Shown: positions 61,101-64,000 of the stretch, piece by piece
How the letters are laid out: each line of letters starts with the position of its first letter
Numbering within the stretch: the first letter of the stretch is position 1
DNA from: JAGDZR01 sp049115695
Lineage (GTDB): Bacteria; Bacteroidota; Bacteroidia; Cytophagales; Cyclobacteriaceae
Assembly (NCBI GenBank): GCA_049115695.1
Contig: JAGDZR010000011.1
Coordinates: forward strand, 484,043-548,042
DNA length: 64,000 nt
Direction of reading: 5' to 3'
Position numbers and translations under genes: made by a program
Notes under the pieces: generated by a model
What the model saw: only the letters and a program-made list of their open reading frames with translations
The model's database searches: none
Told to the model about the DNA's origin: nothing

Positions 61101-64000
61101 GAGATACCCTCAGACCAAATGTCTTTGTTAATGGATTTCAAGGGATTTATTTCGCATCCGGAGCTGACAACTTCAGAGTTGCCAACAACTTCATTGGAAT
61201 AGAATATGATACAACAACCATAGGTTATTTCACAAATGAGGCATTGGAGGTTACCAATAGTGATAATTTCGCTATTCTCAACAATGTCATCGGTGGTGCC
61301 AATGGATCTTATCAAGTGGACATTAATGCCGGATCAAACCCAGATTTCAGAGGAAACTTTGTAGGTGTAAGCCCGCAAGGTTTGGCAATAGCTGGGAATG
61401 CGGCAGGATTGAGCCCGGGAACAACTTTTGGAACCTATGGTGGACCTAATAAGGAAGACAGAAATTACATAGCTGGAAATCAGGGCGGTGGAATTGCAGG
61501 GGTTGAGTCAAATGTGACCATTGAGAACAATTATATTGGCCTGGATTCTGCAGGAAATGTTGTACCAAATACTTCTACAGGAATTACGATTTCTAATCGG
61601 GATTTTGCGATTGTTAGAAACAATGTCATAACTGGTAATGGAGGAGCAGCGATCACTTTGTCGAGTGGTGCAGATGATGTTACAATTGAAGGAAACCTGA
61701 TTGGGTTATTACCTGATACCCTCACGGCGATTGGTAATGGAACATCGCATAATGCCATCCATATCAATACTGGGGTTAGAACGAGGATTTTAGGAAATTA
61801 TATTGGTGGAAGCGCCAGATGGGCTGTTGAGAGCTATTTCTGGTCCGGAGATTTTGATATACAAGGAAATGTAATTGGAACTGGTACTACTGGATTCGAG
61901 GATTTTGGCAATGGTTGGGGTGGCCTTAACCTACAAGATCAAACTAATAGCAATACTATAGGAGGGAATTTACCGGGTGAAGAAAATGTCATTGCGTTTA
62001 ATAATGGTCCTGCCATTCGTATTGAAAGATCCACTGCTACCTCGGACCTCAATTTCATCTTGAATAACAGTATTTATGCGAATAACGACGGGATTGTGTT
62101 CCTGGAGACAGGAGCAGAAGTCAACAAAGGCATTGAACGTCCGGTCATAGACTTATTGAGTACAAGTACTATTTCTGGCTCCCTACAAGGAAACCTGGCG
62201 AGTTATTCAGGTGGACAAGCGCAGGTTCATATTTATGAAATGGATACCTCCGTCAATGCTCAAGGTATTGTGTTGGTGGATAGTGTCAATTTTGGTACCA
62301 ACACATGGTCAGTTTCGAATGGGCCTTATGATCTATCAAAAAAGTTTGTCGCTACAGTTTCTATTGACACAATGGGTACCTCTCTATATTCGGACCCGGC
62401 TCGTGATTCAATTCCACCACTACTACCTACTTTCGACACGCTACTTACTAATTCAACGACTCCAACACTCACAGGAACATTCACATCCGGGGATAATTTA
62501 ATTGTGGATATTATTGGTCATGATAGCATTTATGTGCTAAACCAAAGCTCGCAGTTAATTGATCTTGGAGGCAATATCTGGCAATTGGATTTGACTGGAG
62601 AAACCCCATTAGCTCAGGACACTTTCGATATAGAAATTACTTCAGAAGACGTTGCGTTAAATCAAGCTACAGATTCGTTGATTGATGTCCTGATTGTCGA
62701 TTATGTTGGACCTACAGGAACGATCACACAAGAAGGTGGCCAGACCGATCCCGCTAACTCATTGCCAGTATCATTTGTTATCACCTTTGATGAGCCGATT
62801 CAGGCTTCATCTTTTGTGCCTTCAGATATAGACTTTGCCGGAACGACTGCTACAGGGTCACCATCAGCCAGCATTACGGAAATTAGTCCATTTGATCAAA
62901 CCACCTATCAGATAGATGTGAATGGAATTTCCGGACTTGGAATTGTACAGATTGATCTCCAGGCGAGCAGTGTGGTGGATTCAGCTCAAAATACATTGGT
63001 CGGAACTGTTGTAGTTGATAATCAGGTGCTGTTTGATGGAGTTGGACCTAGTCCGGTTATTACTTCTACAGCTCCGGATCCAACGAACGTGTCACCGATT
63101 GTCGTAACCACTACGTTTACAGAGGGCGTAACAGGCCTATTAAACACAGACTTTGTGATAGGCAATGGCACGGAGGGAACGTTGACGAATACCGATGGAG
63201 TGGGTAGGATATGGACTTTGGATGTAACCCCAACAGCAGATGGATTGGTGACTGTTGATTTACCAGCAGCTGTTACGACCGACACGCTAGGCAATAACAA
63301 CACGGTATCAAATACCTTTAGTGTGACTTATGATGGTACAGGGCCTTCTGGATTCAGTATAGGTGGGCAAATCATTTCTTCTGGTCTCTTAGATTTTGAT
63401 ATTAACGGCGGAGAAAATCCAGGAAGTTATGCCTACACCGTGAGCAGTGATGCAGGAGGAACATATACTGATTCTGTTGCGGGACCGACAATTGGTAATC
63501 CAGAATCCGTCATTGGACTCGACTTATCATTGAATAGCATCAGTGAAGGTTATCTGACTATTGAGGTTAGCATGTATGATAGTCTTGGCAATGCTTCATT
63601 GTCTCCTGCTTTTGCAAATATTACATACGATGAAAGTGGCCCAACGGGTTATAGCCTCAGTGGTGTGAATGTTGACAATCTGAATGACGAGTTAAACTTC
63701 CAGATCGATGGAGGAGAGATTGGCGGCACTTATGATTACAGTGTGACCAGTGATGGTGGTGGTACACCAGTGAATGTGAATGGACAGAACTACAACAGTG
63801 ATCCTACCTTCTTAGGGCCAGTGAATTTAATAGGCTTGAATGCAGGCACGTTGACGATTAGCGTAACCCTCTATGACAGTTTGGGCAATGCTGGCACAGC
63901 GGTTACAGCCAATGCCATTTATGATAGCGAAGCACCAACGGGTTATAGCCTCAGTGGCGTGACTGTAGACAATCTGAATGATGAGTTAAACCTGTCTCTT
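46106..64000 (+). CDS. Giant mosaic secreted/surface protein (at least 5965 aa), 3' end outside window
   Basis: From the ATG at 46106 the frame stays open to the last base: 5965 codons read, no stop met. The N-terminus is a Sec signal (MRPIFSIINLQKLLISFVLV, cleavage probably after NTQ near residue 30). Approximate order by residue: LamG 37-220; BspA-type repeats 364-658; LamG 797-991; FN3; LamG 1101-1310; FN3; LamG 1409-1628; FN3; LamG 1724-1929; an Ig-like unit; FG-GAP-like repeats 2052-2376; FN3; LamG 2476-2682; FN3; LamG 2778-2978; beta-helix 2982-3330; LamG 3412-3650; an ASH-like unit; LamG 3775-3990; beta-helix 3996-4465; FN3; LamG 4653-4870; beta-helix 4875-5340; Ig-like units to the end. 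LamG modules repeatedly show DEIRIWN and AYYRFDE blocks. It is probably an adhesin or glycan-binding surface protein. The sorting domain is not in view. Confidence 0.9.
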   Translation, partial: MRPIFSIINLQKLLISFVLVFLIPFLGNTQSSSHSNTFYNIATNSNLEISGDLTIEGWIRPDAAGGDWRTIVMKGDYGYGVSLRGDGTLEFWINGSGGSGPNTLIGDAIPRDGSTWTHFAVVVDHGTEVKFYINGSQVTTGGSGSTYNVYPGDLVIGGQTLTGGNNFYGLIDELRIWNDVRSTNEIAGNFFREVDSASQGLAAYYRFNEGSGLTVFDEVLGAAQTVTTNSITWDGSESPLAQSFITTWSTTDGTITIPTLDTAYSYNYNITWTNQTNATQGDGSINNQTGNYTITGLNNFDTYQVEISGTFPAIYINNDTEASKLKSIENWGSINWSTMENAFYGASSLTYAATDYPILGDSMVMDRMFWNCSIFNGDISNWDVSNAISMYQMLQGTNFNIDISSWNVSNVSNMGRMFRDTPFNQPIGSWDVSSVTGMEAMFRATTAFNQDISTWDVSNVTNMNDMFYNSVFNTSVDAWDVSSVTNFSDMFATTAIYNQPLNSWNTISATNMNSMFKGNAAFNQPIGNWNTSNVTNMGNMFSGASNFDQPLNTWDVSNVTSIGAMFKNSSFNQPLNNWNTASLRDASGVFRDDGAFNQDISGWDMSEVTNFSHMFNGSTLFNQDIGGWDISSATNMGSMLINSGLSTTNFNNALVGWVSLDSGEQKVPIGVNLTATGLSHSGAGTTARTTLINNYLWTIDGESSSPIRQATHASVSGFTANWSYVPGIDTVRVKVLNSGYGLIGSEHVGMVMQDSSFWVGTDLSPYSGQQLYYTLKLSDYPFESVEDTVAFMVEAGNVLSFSGDDYVVIPNHDDFNFGTGDFTLDFWMKTSATNVALISKRVSGNWWRIATSGANLFFEITGGLAVTGTITINDGQWHHVIAKRTAGTGYIYVDGVLDNSGSLSGDVNNTDAVELGSWQNGVQAKLVGELDEIRIWNYARSNQEDVANRYSTQAGTEQGLVAYYRFDETSGTLVRDLGQGGHDGTVNGTPIWVASGAMQSATAPDAPYDLIAYPSGSSEVTLEWADTANDESGFRVVIASDYNFTQNVITLDTVGTNVASYTHFALPDTGYFYAVHAFNGAGASDSVVTHGSTQPHPGTALSFDGINDFVTVPNDSSLTFLQDGDFTIEFWSRLDGGTPAQAKTFIDKYHDALGNQRAGFLLHTVASTGVMRACYITSSGGKCFDGQTNLFDNQYHHIAVVKTGTELSIFIDGKEDGSSQTFTTGAQTQKADMTIGRRPYSGGIEYLPGTLDQLKIWNTAKTGFDDRFSPIKGDEANLTAYYAMDEGNGFKLVDLSINQNHGNINGALYSNAAATSLTGFFTKKVTINQIELTWDQIENVNGYVVQRSSAPDFSAINQYFSSPGDSISFDNGVTPGNDYFYRVAALINGDTSGFSNTRFVSTKQLPGNALDFNGTTDYVDVGDVIDFVGDFTWEAWVNARAFNTYNAIISKHGTGSEPMLTTNSGNLVWYYGGNTITGPALSTSMWYHVAAVRQSGIVTLYVDGVPFGTTYNDGGGDLSNDRPFRIGSQGTLAQGASNTWNGQMDEVRIWDHARDSTSINATMFQELAGDEQGLIAHYPFDQSDAGIANPGDTILYDYSKNAQDGILKNFSLAAGQTSNWVASSAMNPGGTVEAPDSLYTYAINGNAIQLHWDNDDTVSGFYVLRSAYYDGPWQQLTSVSDTFYIDNIGIDTAAYYRVAAYLGSSISDTSGVAFGSTNSYPGNLLSFNGSSQYVDVPYTSVLNKQDFSVEVWAKVTGGSGTERGIISTKGASNGFNVSITANASDNWEFHQGRDIDNATVFGPSVILNEWVHLALVVTGTSVEGYVNGVSVGSSAIGSSSRSAANPLKIGTRAHGGTPQSFMIGQIDEIKVWDYVKTDYSDRYTNYTGNESGLLAYYKFDEAAGVKIVDRSQNTFDGDLVNSPIFIESDIPTGPIMSDSLVFPLANTFDANINTNIQIGFEATLDSATLHSQNILVESDFFGEITGYFTGGGTTTATFFPDSTLRQGDQITITVTEDVRGEGGEVAKPGIFKFGVAVNVNSPGLFNESDTLGFNNSFAVALGDLDNDNDIDAFVGNFNATADQVYLNNGNGTFYNSGQNLSAIWTEDVDLGDIDGDGDLDAAAVANNVVTQFWRNDGFGSFSSIGQSLGSATTNGIKLADFDGDADLDALLTNAGGDWILFNDGNGNFTNSGQSLSTRTSVRSAIGDIDDDGDLDAIVATSTGSDLIYFNDGNGYFEIDSLNFSTSSFRNAALGDVDGDNDLDVFFVGAGGNTVWTNNGNGIFTNSAQSLGTSDSYDVSLGDLDGDGDLDAFVTNETSAPNAIWLNNGSGIFTHSGQNIGTSSSRPNELADLDGDGSLDAFVGNNASSNTVWLNLEPAPATPDSLIAYQTTSTNVQLEWADHANNENGFIVLGSSWFDGPYSFIDSVKTPNLTTYDHFLGIDSSFFYRVMAYGNSGLSDTSEVALGDTRVGAGYALAFNGTTDYVEVPYSPALNPSVFTTEAWVKVTGGQGSHRSIISSRGVVLGYFINASATNLWEFTIGDGSGWVSQFGPAVVLDEWTHVAITVSGSTVTGYVNGQSIGSNSGGTFAPNPSFPIRIGAGATEGTANFWIPAEIDQVKIWDYIKTDYTDRYGEVLGNEAGLIAAYSFDEGSGFKLTDVSPDTLDGSIISNPGWVVSNAAKTPAPDSLIAYQINATDIQLEWSDQSTNENGFIIYGSQFYDGPYAYVDSVNTPDQESHVVTLGTDSAAYYRIVSYAGGVISDTSAVEFGTTRQFPGNAMTFDGTDDEVQLNDADLPIGTSPRSVEMWIKTSTSDLNRYFLQYGGNTTNQDFGIGVSSTGNLIVTQNGNNVQSAAVINDNAWHHVAVSFNGSTYQLYIDGQPDGSGSMTTNTTLSGTAYLGRYSGANRLIGSLDEVKVWNYAKSDFSDRFTRSNGNESGMITYFPFDDPDTSGIYVVDHSIRANNGMTLGDPQWETSEIIGNYEVVNANDAGPGSLRQAILDVNAAPGDSLIISFNITSTDTIKLITQLPDITNSMIIDGTTMPGYDRSTGNMVTISGENVVNEGLYTNLASTISLEIKGLRFQKFTNSAINTILNAGNIDTLIIEQNVIVNTTDNTIEEALNLGIADYAVVKDNYIGIDWNGVAGPLVGQGIYVSNTVTDVEILNNVIGNANGGLERYLGTQTLIDGNIIGFSLDTVTAAPIPGIYDGLTLSPASNVVISNNFIGNIGDKAIALLSSSDNDTIVSNYIGVDVNLNPAPIGGVAIEVPNHAGVNNLQIGGWNTADGNVIANAGSFAVNVLGSSASGIYILNNSIYNNGGGINLSGSNLNIQPPVINYLSTDSIAGTTPTSGMIHLYLGDGNGQGQTVLDSINVGGGAWAYNFTNRYVGDEIVATFTTNGTSEFADSTIQQGNNALSFDGISDYVEIGDLGAIEGLGAITIEGWIRPNTFEAGVTSADGYSIISKGALQGIGSNTIYALIQGNGVEQVLHVGIDNGSAITQTEVPVAGNIPLDEWTHFATSWTSGSGAILYINGLPVDTSNVLSGTTFNTTHSLRIGSSNWSNEGLFDGEIDEIRLWSIERPADSIRKYITTPLFGNETGLVSYYSFDQGTPAANNAGLDSLEDFSISNNDGQLLGAFDLSGPTSNWVASAAFKSAKPEIAFFSTEYIELGSGSTLPFGVQPLDSAFSYAMHLVNFGLDTLQLSGASGLTEYALNGLSGSEFVLPFDTIHFSVDITPASIGRISETLTINSNDSTESNTLLNFEMLAYPDSVPPGGALSFDGIDEYVSITDNSSIDLLERFTLEGWVQLTDTVNDQSLIHKTNQYTLSYGFAGSGPSNSKFNLNIMIGSTWYSISSITEPIPGKWYHVAGSYDGTDLRIYINGVSESGTVAVSSPIDNTSNVLGFASASNGTTQRLSGQLDEIRIWNMALNTDTLSGWMTRPINNTHPVYDSLISYYKFDEGGGTDLFDVAGNNDGTLVNMEDPNDWVESGAFAVDPNLYVTNTNDSGAGSLRAAVDSANNASGPQTIAFNLPDGGPWTINLTSPLAVNDVGTIIDGTTQPNWNFAAGNMITLQGPGSGDGFQVVGADGFEVYGLRLTGWGNAIDIASTSPNARVGELGKGNIIGNNSGSAVYITSSSHNYVVEGNLIGVEADSITDIGNGSGTSSVAINSYSSDHGFIQYNIIVNSSGFGLDFQSGDSLTIRGNYIGTNANGDSGLGNNTSFRTDGTNVIIGGPNHSDRNIIAGNGGTASVYNGGHVENNFIGLKPNGVELLQNGSTGFNMRHGSFIDNVIAGHSTHEVDAGETSTPLLISGNKFGTDSTGNVPLYSNGSNIYMRNGSNRTIVNNTLGGSSNGWAIQTIVSGGSNDNNIIQFNFVGTDQTGTIDLGNGAGGIFFGDAGVNNTFGGNNTGDANIIAFNNGPAIQLEVSGSTPLADHNFILNNQIYANADGIVFLNNSSGGKSVNKGIEAPVITSISAGNIAGLFHGSQTGSGVEKQVHLYIADTSITAQGRILVDSVTTTADTWSISGSFSTDTSYVATVSIDTMGTSLYSVIIDAASNPANGPDSLIANYVSDAQIDLTWRDNDPDESAFLVERSDDKVSWEMLTALDPNVVSYTDATTDSGAYYFYRVSAIGGAGVGANIAQAAASTVGQPGYALDFDGTEDYITTDQAFGLSGDPANTIEIWFRVDDLSQVRTLFSMGNESLAQQSWDIVIMTDGRFQINIGGGNNVWTSESVSTGQYHHLAVVKNPGSALANTTFYLDGQPLTTNGSGAIPNIINNAANIGVSSGATPRYMDGVIDEVRVWTATLLPDDIANYMYQTVGTDHPNYNDLYAYYSFDESSGSTLFDLASNHDATLNGPTDLPVWTPSGAMTLPTSTTVVSTLDNGPGTLRAAIEFANSNIGPDTIRFAIPGAGPWNIAPATILPSIADDSLVIDGSTQPGWDFGTGMLVTIDGSNFTNGTGTHDGLEILARNVEIYGMRISDWNDGIEASGTADYLVIGDTLRPNVFVNGFQGIYFASGADNFRVANNFIGIEYDTTTIGYFTNEALEVTNSDNFAILNNVIGGANGSYQVDINAGSNPDFRGNFVGVSPQGLAIAGNAAGLSPGTTFGTYGGPNKEDRNYIAGNQGGGIAGVESNVTIENNYIGLDSAGNVVPNTSTGITISNRDFAIVRNNVITGNGGAAITLSSGADDVTIEGNLIGLLPDTLTAIGNGTSHNAIHINTGVRTRILGNYIGGSARWAVESYFWSGDFDIQGNVIGTGTTGFEDFGNGWGGLNLQDQTNSNTIGGNLPGEENVIAFNNGPAIRIERSTATSDLNFILNNSIYANNDGIVFLETGAEVNKGIERPVIDLLSTSTISGSLQGNLASYSGGQAQVHIYEMDTSVNAQGIVLVDSVNFGTNTWSVSNGPYDLSKKFVATVSIDTMGTSLYSDPARDSIPPLLPTFDTLLTNSTTPTLTGTFTSGDNLIVDIIGHDSIYVLNQSSQLIDLGGNIWQLDLTGETPLAQDTFDIEITSEDVALNQATDSLIDVLIVDYVGPTGTITQEGGQTDPANSLPVSFVITFDEPIQASSFVPSDIDFAGTTATGSPSASITEISPFDQTTYQIDVNGISGLGIVQIDLQASSVVDSAQNTLVGTVVVDNQVLFDGVGPSPVITSTAPDPTNVSPIVVTTTFTEGVTGLLNTDFVIGNGTEGTLTNTDGVGRIWTLDVTPTADGLVTVDLPAAVTTDTLGNNNTVSNTFSVTYDGTGPSGFSIGGQIISSGLLDFDINGGENPGSYAYTVSSDAGGTYTDSVAGPTIGNPESVIGLDLSLNSISEGYLTIEVSMYDSLGNASLSPAFANITYDESGPTGYSLSGVNVDNLNDELNFQIDGGEIGGTYDYSVTSDGGGTPVNVNGQNYNSDPTFLGPVNLIGLNAGTLTISVTLYDSLGNAGTAVTANAIYDSEAPTGYSLSGVTVDNLNDELNLSL
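47196..48080 (+). repeat. BspA-type (DUF285) repeats inside the giant protein
   Basis: Eleven clear repeats of about 25-26 residues, plus a worn last one, follow the pattern FNQxIxxWDVSNVTNMxxMF (examples: AFNQDISTWDVSNVTNM, SFNQPLNNWNT, LFNQDIGGWDISSATNM). They form a leucine-rich-repeat-like solenoid known from BspA-type surface proteins. The ~78-base DNA period is coding and is not a CRISPR array. Confidence 0.9.
52261..53232 (+). repeat. FG-GAP/VCBS-like calcium-binding repeats inside the giant protein
   Basis: Seven repeats each carry a DxDxDxxxDA-type loop (LGDLDNDNDIDAF, LGDIDGDGDLDAA, LADFDGDADLDAL, IGDIDDDGDLDAI, LGDVDGDNDLDVF, LGDLDGDGDLDAF, LADLDGDGSLDAF), followed by NNGNGxF and SGQ segments. 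This is the pattern of a seven-bladed integrin-alpha-like propeller with a calcium site in each blade. Seven units would close a complete propeller. Confidence 0.88.
55050..56100 (+). repeat. Right-handed beta-helix 1 of the giant protein
   Basis: It opens with the cap block NANDAGPGSLRQAILDVN and then carries coils with NNVIGNA, DGNIIGF, ISNNFIGNI, SNYIGVDVN, GWNTADGNVIANAG and LNNSIYNNGGG. About 350 residues. It is followed by a small beta domain (HLYLGDGNGQGQTVLD). Confidence 0.8.
58093..59500 (+). repeat. Right-handed beta-helix 2 of the giant protein
   Basis: It opens with TNTNDSGAGSLRAAVDSANN. Coils include GNIIGNNSGSAVYI, EGNLIGVEA, RGNYIGTNANGDS, GGPNHSDRNIIAGNGG, ENNFIGLKPNGVE and LNNQIYANADGIVF. 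About 470 residues, followed by the same type of small beta domain (QVHLYIADTSITAQGR) as in beta-helices 1 and 3. Confidence 0.8.
60728..62130 (+). repeat. Right-handed beta-helix 3 of the giant protein
   Basis: It opens with STLDNGPGTLRAAIEFANS. Coils include ANNFIGIEYD, GGPNKEDRNYIAGNQGGG, ENNYIGLDSAGNV, RNNVITGNGGAAI, EGNLIGLLPD and LNNSIYANNDGIVFL. It is closely similar in order to beta-helix 2, including the following segment (QVHIYEMDTSVNAQGIVLVD). Confidence 0.8.
63339..64000 (+). repeat. Tandem ~98-residue Ig-like repeats at the window end
   Basis: Units begin GPSGFSIGGQ, GPTGYSLSGVNVDNLNDEL and APTGYSLSGVTVDNLNDEL, spaced 297 and 294 bases. The second and third share long nearly identical DNA (from 63641 and 63935), showing a recent duplication. 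The third is cut by the window edge, so more copies probably follow. Confidence 0.85.

Overview
This 64 kb window looks like chromosomal DNA from a member of the Bacteroidota, most likely a marine or environmental Cytophagales-type bacterium. The gene content points there: a SusB-type GH97 glucosidase, DPP IV, CASTOR/POLLUX-like channel, BspA-type surface repeats and TPR-CHAT protein. So do promoters of the TTTG-N19..21-TAnnTTTG type and the scarcity of Shine-Dalgarno sequences. No rRNA, tRNA, insertion sequence, phage gene or CRISPR array was seen. The order is inferred from gene content alone.

Layout. Positions 1-3.8 kb hold a minus-strand run: prfA, a beta-helix lipoprotein, an ABM-domain protein, YjbQ and a KirBac-type potassium channel cut by the window edge. 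Positions 3.9-9.2 kb mix a heme-binding DUF3365 lipoprotein, tag, an unknown exported protein, an arylamine N-acetyltransferase homologue lacking its catalytic cysteine, a DUF5996-like protein, a TerB-like protein and an SDR reductase. Positions 9.3-17 kb hold a collagen-triplet lipoprotein, a cation/Ca2+ exchanger, a Rieske protein divergent from a class V aminotransferase, three very small genes, gdhA and a CASTOR/POLLUX channel whose promoter contains a palindrome. Positions 17-21 kb hold a NarL-type regulator, a structured non-coding stretch ending in a strong terminator, and an operon of ECF sigma factor, HEAT-repeat anti-sigma factor and two DUF4097-like exported proteins. Positions 20.9-26.8 kb are a minus-strand run: GH97, LD-carboxypeptidase, cupin, WD40 protein and a paraoxonase-like lactonase.

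Positions 27-31.8 kb look like one stress-response island. A soluble PAS histidine kinase with FixL-like heme-PAS residues sits next to a response regulator fused to a Crp/Fnr-type DNA-binding protein, and three universal stress proteins flank the pair. Positions 31.9-42.5 kb are mostly housekeeping: an MBL hydrolase, thioesterase, lgt, a lipid kinase, DPP IV, threonine/serine dehydratase, polA and a membrane histidine kinase.

The last third is the most unusual. An exported TPR-CHAT (caspase-like) protein at 42.6-45.8 kb is transcribed away from one giant open reading frame. That frame starts at 46106 and stays open to the window end, giving at least 5965 residues. It is a mosaic of ten LamG-like modules, six FN3 modules, eleven to twelve BspA-type repeats, seven FG-GAP-like calcium-type repeats, three right-handed beta-helices and a run of Ig-like repeats. 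It is probably a secreted or surface adhesin. Its C-terminus, which would show the anchoring or secretion signal, lies outside the window.
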